Of a stretch of DNA of 64,000 nucleotides, positions 1-45,225 are shown piece after piece (within the stretch, counting starts at the first letter, position 1; each line of letters begins with the position of its first letter). Below the pieces are notes generated by a model that did no database searches, was not told the DNA's origin, and saw only the letters and a program-made list of their open reading frames with translations. A program made the translations under genes and the position numbers. Source of the stretch: Pelobates cultripes (taxonomy: Eukaryota > Chordata > Amphibia > Anura > Pelobatidae); assembly GCA_933207985.1 (NCBI GenBank), contig OW240924.1, positions 75,399,866 through 75,463,865 of the forward strand. Reading direction: 5' to 3'.

Positions 1-33599
<33,599 letters not shown>

Positions 33600-33924
33600 T
33601 GTGGCCACCTAATGGAGACATCAAGCCATGTCTGTGCAAAACAACCAAAACAGAGAAAGATATTTGCAGGTTAGAAATCAGAAGAAATATACATAAACAA
33701 GATTTAAACAATACAGGGAGTATACTACCAACATCAAAGGGCATTTAAATATGCAAATCATACACACAAATTAGGATATATATATATATATATAATATAT
33801 ACATACACATAGCCCACAGTAATACAGTGCAAATCACGGTAAAGAAAAAGGGGTTTACTGACCAAACAGTCAACTGAAAATTGCATTTGAGGTGGAAAAA
33901 GTGGGGGAATTGAGACGGAAGGGA

Positions 33925-34223
33925 ACTTTTCAATTCAGAGAAAAGGTAGTGTTTACATTGTTGCCTAGTAACACTTCCAGCAGCTGTCACTCAGATAGCG
34001 GCGACCATATTTGCAGGACCTATGTTCAGCATCTCCACAATGGATCGCTATGAGGAGATACAGATTGGCATCAAGAATGATGATCTCAGCTGAGAGGGAC
34101 TCGGCTGTGAGAGAGCAGCACAGCGAGGGAAGAAAGAGGATTAAGAAAGCCATTTTATGTTAGCAGGTCACTATAACATTAGGATTACATATTTGTATTC
34201 CTAATGCTATAGTATTCCTTTAA
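33925..34223. repeat. TTAA-type MITE fragment
   Basis: It contains AGAGAAAAGGTAGTGTTTAC and TCAGCATCTCCACAATGG, and ends CTATAGTATTCCTTTAA. This matches the right part of the 11571-12235 family. Confidence 0.5.
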
Positions 34224-35277
34224 ATACACCTCTACTAGTGGTCTTCCTGACAGTCACTAGAGGCACTTCCTTCTCCAGAACAGAGTGAAACTGTCCTGGA
34301 ATCAAATGCTGCTGATAGCAGTCATGAGGTCTCCTTTGATGTTGACATCAACAGAGGAGGAGCTGGAGGTGGCCCTGGAAAAGAAGTAAGTAGTTGTTAA
34401 ATACATATTTTTCCCCCCCTCAAGGGGATGGGACAGAAGGAAACCTGTAGTCACGAAATAATTAATGCTATTTTCAGGAGTATAGATTCCCTTTAGCACT
34501 CTTCTGCACCAAATCTTATATTCCAGGCTCATCTTTTACTATATTAAATGAGCACTTCAACATAAGAAATAATTTAAAGCATTAAACCTGGATATTAGGT
34601 TCTAAGAACATTATTTACAGAGAAAGATTGATTGTTAGTATCTATATTTGTACATTGATCAAAATTGAATTTCAAATTGGTGAAGCTTCCAGAAAAGTGA
34701 TACTAAACTTTCCTTGTGATTGTATTTTTTTTTTATTTTTATTTTTATAAAATCACCAAAAACGCACAGTACAATACAGTGTTAGTGAATACAGAGTTCA
34801 ACACAATAAGGTAACACACAGTTATAATAAGGCTGCACGTTAAAGAGAATACAGATTAGAGAGACCAAGTCAAGCATCCATTACAGTGGGTGCAAACAAA
34901 GTGTTATCGCCTAAATCAAGTAAACATCAGCGTAAACAATACAAAATACATGGAGAAATAAATATAAAAGACGCATTAATACATTATGTACCATGCCATA
35001 AGTGAACCATAGGACTGAACAGGTCCAGATATGCCTGTGGGGCTGGACTGTCATGAAATGCATCTATTGCACTAGTGTATTTATTATGCACGTATAAGAG
35101 GATCGTTTTCAATGCGACATTTCCTTGCGGGAATGAAAATATTGTTAGAAATACATAGAATATTAAAAATAAATTATGTAAATGCAAATGAGCAGTGCTG
35201 TTAAGTACAGGTTAATCATGATGGTTTTTCAAGAATATCATCTAATGTACCCAGATGTGTAATGGGACTTTCTAGGA
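34224..35277. other. 5' UTR intron, unassigned part
   Basis: No gene. From about 34720 the sequence looks like the reversed tail of an old retroelement (T-rich start then AT-rich), but I cannot name it. Confidence 0.35.
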
Positions 35278-35413
35278 CAGGCATAGGCAACCTTCGGCAC
35301 TCCAGATGTTTTGGACTACACCTCCCATGACGCTTTGCCAGCATTGTGGGTGTAAGAGCATTATGGGGGATGTAGTCCACAACATCTGGGATGCTGACGG
35401 TTGCAGACACCTG
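35278..35413. mobile_element. hAT-type MITE (136 bp) with 8-bp duplication
   Basis: It starts CAGGCATAGGCAACCTTCGG and its right end, GGTTGCAGACACCTG, is inverted to the left end. It contains the ACTCCAGATG...CATCTGGGAT palindrome. The flanks TTCTAGGA and ATCTAGGA match at 7 of 8 positions. Confidence 0.8.
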
Positions 35414-36397
35414 ATCTAGGAGATCTAGAGTAGTTACTTTCTTCCATAAATTTTATAGATTTGACTTTTTGAATGCATTCTCACATAGAGAGAGCTAGAG
35501 GTTTTTTGTTTTTTTCCAGCAAGTGGGAATAAGTATGTTGGTTGCCGTTAAGAGGTAGGTGAAAAGGGTTTTTTGTGGTTTCGGTATCAGAAAAGGGTAC
35601 AGGAAAAATAACAGTGTTATTATGATTCAAAAGTAGTACCTTTTCTAGAAGTGCTGGTTCGGAATTAAACAATTGGGATAATTTAGCGAGTCTAAATGAT
35701 TGTAGGGCAGTAGGTTGCTTGTTCAACATTAAAAGTGGTTAGTGCGTTAATTTCATGTTTATGGAACACAGAGCCTACAGTAAGGTAGGTAGAAGGCTTT
35801 AAAAGTTCCAGATTTGAGACCTGGTGGGAATTGCAGATTAGAGGTGGGATGGATGAGGAGAGATAACTCTAGAACCACTGATTTGTGACCACACTCACAA
35901 AGTAGGTACAATAGTGGGATTGCATTTAAAAAAAAAAAAAAAGTGTCCCCCCATTTTATTCCAAGGTATAGTGTGGAGCAGGACCTGAAAGTGTATTTTT
36001 TGTATTTCCACAGAATCCAATAAAATGTATGAATAACAAAATAAGCATGATTGTTTTAATAATATTAAATAGGATTCATTTTGAAATCAGCACTTCAATA
36101 AAATAAAACAGACTGACTCCACGTCAATAGCTAGTTAACAGGTAAAAAATATAAACAAAAACGAATTATTCTTCAGTTTCATTCTAGACTTCGATCGAGC
36201 ACAAGTTATTACTATAATAATAACTGCAAGTAACTTTACAAATTAGTGATTATAGACAGCATTTTGATGAGGTCACATTTGAAGAAAATAAATATGTGCA
36301 TAATGTTATTCAGCATACTACAAAAACTATTACAAGCTGGCCCGTTGAGAAAGCATTATCATTTCAGTTTATACAGAAGTATTTGAGTGTTGGATAT
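35414..36397. other. 5' UTR intron, unassigned part
   Basis: No gene or named repeat; there is an A-run at 35928-35942. Confidence 0.35.
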
Positions 36398-37768
36398 TGT
36401 GGCGGACCTCCCTGTACCCCGCCAAGGGTCCGCTTCCTAGCTGGGGCTGGATAGAGGAACTAGCTCTGTTTGCTCCAAGGCACTAGACGGCACACGGTAC
36501 TGGGAGCTACTCAGTCCTTACAAAGACTCTTCCCGCTGCATGCTCCACCCTCTGCAACAAGGATTAACCCTTTCTCCACCCAGTACCTGGACAAGACACA
36601 GCTCTGGAGGTACAACTGCTTCATTTTATACACAGACCCCCGCAGAGGGCCTCCACTCTTTCAGTACAGGAGGGGGGATGAGTTACAGATAACCATTTCC
36701 ACTCTGGGAGATACCAACAGGACACAGTTACATACATTAAAACATATTACACCACGGAAAGGAAAGCTTAGGGACTCCGCACCCCGGGAAGGGAAGGGGT
36801 CACACAGGTAAAACTTATATGGTCCAAACTAGGGTCCCTGCAAATAGCTGGGCTATCGGATGTACAGAGTCCAAGAAACCATCGTACAAAGTCTGGGTTC
36901 GAGGCTCTGTACATCCCCGAAGTTAGTTCCACAGCATTGCTTGGTTTAGTCTGGTGGATTCAAACTTCACGCTTAAACCAAGCAACAGCCAATCAGGAAA
37001 AAGGGCGCAAACCAAATCAGGTCAATCAGCACTCAGGGAGGAAAGGCGCGAAACCAGTTTGAATGGGCGTTTCTTCTCAGATTGGTCGTCTGCGCCCTGC
37101 AGTGACCAATCAGCGCTTACTAGTGTCGATCAGGAAAATGAGGCAAACCCAGTTTGAATGGGAGCTCCTTTTCCGATTGGTCCGCACGAACTTCCAGGCG
37201 GCCAGTGGGACTCTGCAGCCGTGAAGCCGACTCACAGCTACAGGGTTGCCGCTGGGGCTCGCGCCTCTCTCCAGTGGCTACTTCCACTTAGGTAGCTCCA
37301 GGGAGAGTGCATTCTGGGCAGCTACAAGCCTGGCCTCATAGCTACCGGGTAGTGAGAACAGTGATTATAGCTCCGTTAGGAGCAGGTAGGGCGATCCAAA
37401 CCGCCAGTACCCCACCAGTGTCCCCACCAACCTCAGGGACCCGTTCATGGAGTCATGGTGCAAAGACCTCATAAGGGAAGCGTCTCCTTTCGGAATACGA
37501 ATGCTCCCCAGGGGAGCACTCATTAATAACTTCCCTTGCGGTTTCACACTTACATTGCAGGTGCGAAGGTTCTGACTGATTGGTGAGAACATTCTAATCG
37601 GGTACCGGGGTGATCCTCGTTCAGGAGGCAAACGTGTTCCGTTCGTATGAGCGCTCCCGAATGGGGAAAAAGACAATACACGAAATACAAGTGGGCACAC
37701 ATGATACAAGGGGAAAAAACACACGAATAAGCAGTGGGCATGGTACTTAGTGACGGCGGTTCATCATA
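36398..37768 (-). mobile_element. Solo LTR (1,371 bp), same strand as ZNF106, 5-bp duplication GATAT
   Basis: On the plus strand it begins TGTGGCGGACC (so the element ends GGTCCGCCACA on the minus strand). It finishes GGCGGTTCATCATA, that is TATGATGAACCGCC on the minus strand, a TG end with one likely substitution. GATAT flanks both sides (36393-36397 and 37769-37773). The minus strand has repeated CCAAT-type sites (ACCAATCAG, GACCAATC, GCTGATTGG) in a CpG-rich U3-like part and a GTATAAAATG box near 36636. There is no internal coding sequence. Family undetermined (Gypsy or ERV-like). Confidence 0.75.
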
Positions 37769-37773
37769 GATAT

Positions 37774-38786
37774 AATTCTCAATTAGTTGCATCATTTTCT
37801 CTCATAAGGCCAGCCTTTAGAGGTCACACATACATAGGAAGGCGTATGTGAGGCTAAATTTTCCCATTGATCAATAGATGAAATGCTTTTACTATTTAAA
37901 GCAACAGCTGTAACGGATGAGGTTGTGTAGGGGGGGTGGGGGGAAAGGGCTGGGCAATGCAACAGTTGCTTTTAAGATCAAGATGTCCATTGCTCACCAA
38001 GATCTCTGGCTACCAGACCTACAAATAAACTTGTAGGAGAAAGTTAAGAAGTAACTTTCCCTATGGGAAGATAAGAGGTAATATACAGTTTACTACTGAG
38101 GTTAGAAATTGGCTATTTTCGACATGTAAATAGTGTGATTATTCATATAGAGAATGAATTCTATTCGGTAAACCAGAGGTTAACAAATGTTAGCAAAATT
38201 ACCCTGGTAATCAGTAGATAACAGCCTTTCCCTCTCATTTCTTTCCTAGCCAGGAATACAGGACATACAAGTACAGTTCTAGATAAAATAATAAATTTAA
38301 AAAGGCACATTATATTTGAAGTTGGATACTGGTATATTTATTTTCAAGTTCAGCTAATGAAAAGCTAGAAATAAGTGCTGGGATAGATATATATATATAT
38401 ATATCCAGATCTTCACTTTGACATGACTGCCTTCTAAAATGCCAAGACATATCATGGATATTAACTTTCCACTATTCCTCTGCCATGTTTGACATACTCC
38501 GTAAAGCAAACTTCCAAAACAAAACATCTGAAAGCAGACCCTATCAAAATCCATGTGGGATCATTAAGGGATGATGAAACTAAGGAAGACGGAAATTTGA
38601 AAATTATATTAATCTTATATTAAACGGCAAAGGCTGCTATCTGTCTCAGTTAGCAGATGAGATTCTATTTCATAAATCCACATACAATGGCGATTAATGG
38701 TACAAATACAGTATAAAACAGTGATGGCCACAACATTTCCCATGTTTAACAATGCTGCAGTGATTTGTGTAAAACTAAATGTTTAA
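37774..38786. other. 5' UTR intron, unassigned part
   Basis: No gene; a short TA run lies at 38387-38403. Confidence 0.35.
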
Positions 38787-39070
38787 AGGAGCACACCGTA
38801 ACCACAGCTTGCTGTAGTGGTTATGGTGCCAGGAGAAGCAGAGGGTAAGAAGTCAAATGGTTTTAGAATTTTGACAATTTACCTGTGGTCCACCAAGTAT
38901 CAATCATTTCCTTACTGTGCCCCTTGGAGCTCCGACAGCGAGCTCAGCAATGGGTGAAGTTGAAGTACCCAGCATATGATCCAGCCCTGCATAGCAGGGC
39001 TCCTTGCAGGAGCTTCCAGGCCCATGAGAGGATGCCGCTGGCAAATCCAAGGTAAGTTACCAAACATGTC
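38787..39070 (+). repeat. MITE-like fragment
   Basis: It begins TAAAGGAGCACACCGTAACC and contains GCTTGCTGTAGTGGTTATGG, similar to 1405-1440 and 8200-8290. The right end was not found. Confidence 0.45.
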
Positions 39071-40205
39071 TTACATGGATTGACTACTTACCCTTGGAGG
39101 GCAACAGGGTACTCCATAAACACATGCACAAGCTAATAAAAGCACTCCTGCCTTGCTAGAGTAGGCAAACACCTGCTTAGCAGATATGCTGTGGATTGGC
39201 CTCTGAGGGAGCTGCTGGGATCATTCTGCACTGTCCTTTTAAGCTAAAATGTGATGAAACTCCATTCCCCGGGAACTGTGCAGTCAGAATGACCACAGCA
39301 GCTTCAACTGGAGGAGAGGGGAAAGGAGAGAGGGGAGTGTGTGAGTTTTTTTTCCCCTGACAAAAGGTGTTTAGGGACAGTGTAGAGCAACACACATATC
39401 TACAGTTTGTGTGGGAATTGCCAACATAATTTTTCATCCTGAGTGCCAAGTAACCCACATAAATGGGTTACAATCTTTCTCAAAAAGACACTGGCTATTT
39501 ATAATGACAAGCTATTGTGTGTTAACAAAATATGCTATGTTATATGGGAAAGATATTTATGGTAAAAAGAAAACATTTTAATATTTCAAGTGTACAGACA
39601 TATTACACGGAGAATATTACAGAGTATTTAAAAAAAAAAAAGTTTTTAAACAGGATGGTGTTTTTTTTTTTTTGTTTCTTTTTAAATTCTTTATTTTTGC
39701 AGTGCAAAAAGTTACAAACAGGTCAGCTATGCCGCAACAGCATAACCAAGTGCCTCAGATTAAACAACATGACAATGGTGCGGCATTCTGTTTTATTAGT
39801 GCATTTGTTTTTTTTAAGTAGCAAAAGCAAGCGATAATCATTTATCTAATGGTATGACAGGAGATAAACTCAAATAGTATGTGTATATTTCAGACAGGAT
39901 AGACAGGAGGAATGACAGTCAGAAACGATCGAGTAGTGAGACATGCTTGGATGAGACTTGCTCAGTGTAAAAGATTGATTGTGACAAAATGTAAAACAAA
40001 GCATCAACTTTCGAATGACTCCTTATCCCCTCAAGAGGCCCCTCAGCATTTATATACCTTCTTAAATGAGGGTAAGGAACCAGGCTAAGAACCTTCAAGA
40101 AAATGAAATATACAGTAGGAGACAGCTTACAGGAGTGCAACAATGGAAGACCTGAGGTACAAAATGAAACATAAGGGCTGTGAATCCCTAAGAGCCCCAC
40201 ATGAC
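39071..40205. other. 5' UTR intron, unassigned part
   Basis: No gene. 39660-39800 (TTAAATTCTTTATTTTTGCA) looks like the reversed 3' end of a LINE, at low confidence. Confidence 0.35.
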
Positions 40206-40903
40206 ATCTCCTCTCAGCCTATCCTGATGTGCATTGGAAAACAAAAATAGCTGCTTGTGCCAGGAGCACACATAGTCTCAACTCCCTACTGGGATTGTCT
40301 CTCAAACAAATCGTTGAGGAGCCAACTCGTAAAGAGGCCACACTAGATTTAGTGTTAACAAATGGAGATTTGGTATCAGATATTACTGTAGGTGAACGTT
40401 TAGGATACAGTGATCATCAGTCAATGTGGTTTAATATAAGAACAGTGACTGAGTCACATCACACAAAAACAAAAAAGTTTTAGAATTTAGAAAAAACAGA
40501 CTTTTTTTAAAATTAGAATATGTGTAAAGGAGTCATTATCAGACTGGAGCAATTTAAATGGAGTCCACGAGAAATGGGATTATTTAAAAGTTGCACTACT
40601 GAAGGCAACAAAAAATTGCATTAGGCTTGTCAGTAAAGGCAAAAAATTCAAGAAACCACTGTGGTACTCCGCAGATGTGGCCAAAATAGCAAAAAACAAA
40701 AAGTTAGCATTTAGTAATTATAAAAAAAAAACAGAGTGAGGAAGACAGAATGATCTATAAGATTAGGCAGAAAGAGGCTAAGCAAGTTATAAGAGCTTCC
40801 AGATCACACACAGAAGAGAAAGTAGCACAGTCAGTAAAAAAAGGGGACAAAACTTTTTTTAGATACATAAATGAGAAAAGAAAAGTAAAATAGGGATTAG
40901 TTA
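40206..40903 (+). mobile_element. CR1/L2-like LINE, part 1 (endonuclease end)
   Basis: The frame reads IVEEPTRKEATLDLVLTNGD and SDITVGERLGYSDHQSMWFN, the C-terminal AP-endonuclease motif (LGYSDH) of CR1/L2-type LINEs. It then runs, with frameshifts, to KGDKTFFRYINEKRK. The copy is cut at AGTTA (40899-40903) by the LTR-element insertion and resumes at 45226. Confidence 0.85.
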
Positions 40904-41490
40904 TGTGACAGATCCATCTGTATAGACTAAGATTGCTGGTTCGTCTGTTTTGCCTCTTTTCGTGGAATTACCTGTCTGTATGCCCCTTGTGAGGAACTGA
41001 CTCTGCTGGGTTTTGAACCCTGGTTTACATGGTGCTAAACCTTTTCCTTACCAGTACACCAGCCTGCCTTTTGCAAATTTACCTGAGATCTGATACTATT
41101 GTTTGTAGAGTCAAGGTTATCAGTGACAACTCACTTCAGCTGTGTCTGGTCAGGTGTCTGGTCCTTGGCCTATAAAAGCCACTTCCTGTCTCTGTACCTT
41201 TGCCAGATTATTGTGGTTCCTGTACTCTCTAATCCAGCGTGTTCCTGTTTCTCCTTCCGGTTGCTGAATTTGGACTGTTTTGACTTTGCTGCTTCTCCTT
41301 CCCACTGACCTCGGCTTGCCTGACTACGATTATCATCTTTCTGTTCCAGTCTCCCATCTCTGCTTAAGACCAGAAGGCCACTCAAGGCTCAGGGGCTCAA
41401 CCACCTGGGTAACGAGTGGCTACCTCTGGCAGAAAACATTGCTGATCTGGCTACTGGACTCCAAAACTTTGTAACATCAATATCATTACA
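40904..41490 (+). mobile_element. 5' LTR of the Gypsy element
   Basis: It begins TGTGACAGATCC directly after the target duplication AGTTA and ends ATATCATTACA. A TATA-like CCTATAAAAGCC lies near 41170. The gag frame starts 18 bases after its end, so the segment is in the position of a 5' LTR. The exact right edge is inferred from the CA end. Confidence 0.65.
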
Positions 41491-41508
41491 GAATAATCTG
41501 GCCTTTTC

Positions 41509-42723
41509 ATGGAGACCGTCGGATCAGATTCTGCATTGGCCCAGCAGGTTGCTTTTAATGCAAGAACTATGCAGACCCAGGCACAGACCATTCAAGTGCT
41601 GCAGGATCAGGTAGCTGAACTGCAAAATGAAGTTCGATCAATGCATAGTGAGCTTACCAGCTACAGGGCACATGATGTTGCGGCTGCTGCTACTACTACT
41701 GTTACATCTGCACAAGATGCCCGCTTGCCTCTACCAGAAAAATTTGGAGGAGACCGCAAATAATTCAGGGGTTTCCTAAATCAATGCCGTTTGCATTTCA
41801 TGATGTTACCTAACCGTTTTCCATCTGAAAGAGAGAAGGTGGGATTTATTTTTTCCCTCTTCAAAGATGAAGCCCTGGCCTGGGGCTCCCCTTTTCTGGA
41901 ACAGGACAGTCCAATCTTGGGAAATTTAAAAGACTTTCTTGAGGCCATGTGCCTAGTTTTTGATGATCCCAATCGCTGTGCTACAGCAGAAGCCACTCTC
42001 CTTCATTTACATCAAGGGAGGCGCTCTGTGGCTGAATATGCTGCTGAATTCAGACAGTGGGTTACTGATACTACTTGGAACCAATCAGCCCAGAGGTTCC
42101 ACTTCAGAAGGGGTCTCTCAGAAGCTATAAAAGATGAGCTAGCTCGTGTTGATCTTCCTGTTGAGTTTGATGCATTTGTGCGGTTGGCTATCCGTATTGA
42201 TCGGAGACTTTCAGAAAGAAGATTGGAAAGACAGGGCTCTTTTAAACCAAGTGCTACTCCTACTTTCTATTCAAGAATTTCTACTCCGACCCCACAAACA
42301 CCTACAGACTCTGAACCTGAGGCTATGCAGGTAGATCTAATAAGAGGGCCATTATCCAATGAAGAAAAACAGTGGCGACGCACTCACAACTTATGCCTGT
42401 ATTGTGGTAGTGCAGGGCATTATGCCATCAATTGCCCTAACAAGTCTAAAAGAACAATAGCTATGACTGCTGAGGGTGCACAGATTCAACACCAATCCCA
42501 GATTTCAGACCAACTGGATTCTGTCACACAACCCTTGTTTTCTCTGGCTCAGGGTGAAGAAAGTATGATGACTCAACATCCTCATTTGGTGGTGCCTATC
42601 ACTTTGCAATATGGTAATAATAAAATTTCAACTACAGCTATGATAGATTCCGGAGCAGGCGGAAACTTTATGGACATTAAATTTGCAGCAGAAAATAAAA
42701 TTCAGTCTATCCCTAAATCTTAA
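41509..42723 (+). pseudogene. Ty3/Gypsy (Sushi-like) gag, one internal stop
   Basis: It codes for a structural capsid-like protein of an LTR retrotransposon. A coiled-coil N-terminus (TIQVLQDQVAELQNEV) is followed by PLPEKFGGDRK, then a stop at 41761-41763, then in the same frame FRGFLNQC, a capsid-like domain (HQGRRSVAEYAAEFRQW) and a CCHC knuckle CLYCGSAGHYAINC. The protease begins before the end (MIDSGAGGNFMD). A second stop at 42721-42723 separates it from pol in the same frame. The order and motifs resemble the Sushi-type gag that gave rise to mammalian PEG10/RTL genes. The stops mean it is not functional. Confidence 0.85.
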
Positions 42724-44133
42724 CCTGTGTTAATGGAAACAGTAGACGGTTCTCCACTTACGTCAGGCCCGGTTACACATGAGACTGTGCCCTTAAAATT
42801 GATTCTGGAAGTGAATCACCATGAGTCTATATCTTTTCACCTAATTTCCTCAACACAGTTTCCAGTGATTTTGGGTATACCCTGGCTTGCTCTGCATAAC
42901 CCACAGATTGATTGGAAGACTAGAACTTTGTCCTTTCCTTCAGAACACTGCTTAATGAATTGTCAACCCTCTAAGGCGACACCTGTTACCACAACAATTA
43001 ATGAAATGGTTGCTACAAACTTAGCCAAGCTTCCGCTACAATATCGGGATTTTGCAGATGTCTGTGATAAGAAGAATGCTGATCAGCTTCCACCTCATAG
43101 GCCTTATGATTGCCCCATAGAGCTGCTACCTGGAGCTGCTATCCCATTTGGCCGTATATACTCCCTTTCTGAGCCTGAATTGAAAGCACTTCGTGAATAC
43201 ATACAAGAAAATCTTGCCAAAGGCTTTATTCGACCATCCACTTCTCAAGCAGGAGCTCCTATATTCTTTGTAGAAAAGAAAGATGGCAGTCTACGGCCAT
43301 GTGTCGATTACAGGGACATTAATAAAATCACTGTTAAAAACCGTTATCCCTTGCCTCTCATTCCTGAACTTCTGGAAAGACTTTGTTCAGCTAAAATATT
43401 TACGAAGCTTGATCTACGGGGGGCATATAATCTGGTTCGCATAAGACCAAATGATGAATGGAAAACAGCTTTCAGAACCAGGTACGGACATTACGAATAT
43501 CTAGTAATACCATTTGGGCTTTGTAATGCCCCTGCAACTTTTCAGCATCTAATCAATGATGTACTACGGGATCTCCTGGATCAGTTTGTTGTGGCATATT
43601 TGGATGATATCCTGATATTTTCTGATAATCTTGAAAATCACAGAAAACAGGTCTGCATTGTTCTTGAGCGCCTTCGTACCCGCCACCTATACATTAAACT
43701 GGAAAAATGTGAGTTTGAACAAACAGAAATTCAGTTCCTGGGGTATGTAATAACTCCTAAAGGTTTAAGTATGGACGCAAGTGAAATTAAAGCTGTGCTG
43801 GACTGGCCCATCCCCAAGAATGAAAAAGATATACAGAGATTTGTGGGGTTTGCCAATTTTTACAGGCGTTTCATTAAGAATTTCTCTGCCGTTATTACAC
43901 CGATCACTGAACTTACGCGTAAAGGGACTCCTTTTCAGTGGTCCAATAAGGCTGACACTGCATTTTCCAGATTAAAGACTCTGTTTACATCTGCCCCTAT
44001 CTTGGTACATCCTCAGCCAGAATTTCCATTTACTGTAGAGGTAGATGCTTCTGATTCAGCTGTTGGGGCTATACTATCTCAAAGGACTGGACCTAAGATG
44101 TTGTTACATCCATGTGCCTTCTATTCCCGCCAG
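42724..44133 (+). pseudogene. Ty3/Gypsy pol: protease end, reverse transcriptase, start of RNase H; cut by a gap
   Basis: In the same frame as gag. The RT domain shows YSLSEPELKALREYI, KKDGSLRPCVDYRDINKITV, LDLRGAYNLVRI, FGLCNAPATFQ and the catalytic YLDDILIF, all typical of Ty3/Gypsy. RNase H begins VEVDASDSAVGAILSQ and the frame runs into the N gap at 44134. RNase H end, integrase and any chromodomain are absent from the window. No stop interrupts this part. Confidence 0.9.
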
Positions 44134-44233
44134 NNNNNNNNNNNNNNNNNNNNNNNNNNNNNNNNNNNNNNNNNNNNNNNNNNNNNNNNNNNNNNNNNNN
44201 NNNNNNNNNNNNNNNNNNNNNNNNNNNNNNNNN
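44134..44233. other. Assembly gap (100 N)
   Basis: Exactly 100 N, the usual placeholder for a gap of unknown size. It falls inside the retrotransposon and hides how the Gypsy body connects to the LTR on its right. Confidence 0.99.
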
Positions 44234-45225
44234 CCAATTAGAATGTTGTGGTTAACCGCAGACACCTCTCAATTATAACCGAATACAGGGTGGTCGTCGT
44301 TCGCATGTCGACCACGAGGCGGCGGCCATTTTAAACTGTGCGAAGGACCAGCGATGTTCGGCACAGATTCTATGGAACTAAAAACAGACACTTTTTCTGC
44401 CGAACACCGCTAAAACCACAGACCGCCCTTCTCAGTCGACAAAAGCATGCGAACACCGGGCGTTCGGGAGTTTGGACTACACGAATGGACTTAACCCAGA
44501 TAGTGTTCCCATGGAGTCAATCGCATACCGAAAGACTGTAAAATACTTTGACTCCATGGCGATTGAACTGTACGTATGGGATCTGAGCGCTATTCGCTAA
44601 GAATATGCACTCAGATACAGGCTATCTGGGGATACGTTACACGAATGGAATATGTTCGGTAATTGTATAATTATGTATTTTTATGTGGTTTATAGGTTTC
44701 ATCTAAAAATGGTGATTTGCCTCTGTCCTGGAAGATAATTGAATTACTTCTCAATTATCTCCAGGGCAGAGGAGAGGAAACCATGATGCATGCTGGGAAT
44801 ATTATGTGTCTGTGTGTCCTAACATGCTAAATGTCTGTCTGCCATTACAGTCTCCCATTTGGTCCCCTAGGGGAGTGTCCACTAAGTGGGAGACCTGCAT
44901 AAATACGGGCGGGTAGCCCACAGTAAAGCCAGTTCTTGTTTTACCCTCAATGCGGAGCTTGGTCTCGTTATTGGGGGGGGATTTACTACACACGGATAGC
45001 GACTGATTGCTGGAACCGTAAGCCGCTTGGATGATATAGTGATTCGGCTGTTAGCGGCGATTCATGGGTTTATCGCTTGAGAGTTGGAGTATCCGTACCA
45101 GTCCCGTTAGGGAAGGTAGCGCACTCCCCTGCTTGCAGTTCGTACGATTGGAGTTGTATTATTGCGAGAGGGGAGGATTCACTAAATGGCGGTTTTGACT
45201 ATTTGATGCTGAGGGTGCCGTTACA
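44234..45225 (+). mobile_element. LTR right of the gap, of a different family from the 5' LTR
   Basis: It ends GGGTGCCGTTACA and is followed by AGTTA (45226-45230), the same five bases that precede the Gypsy 5' LTR. It shares GGCGGCGGCCAT, GGAACTAAAA, a CAGTAAAGCCAG polyadenylation-like region, TCGTTATTGGGG and the CCGTTACA end with the solo LTR at 1513-2770. It shows no resemblance to 40904-41490. Its left end is in the gap. Confidence 0.75.

Noticed and set aside
41509..42723. Domesticated Gypsy gag host gene
   Set aside because: It retains a pol continuation and adjacent LTR, and has an internal stop, so it is a transposon copy.
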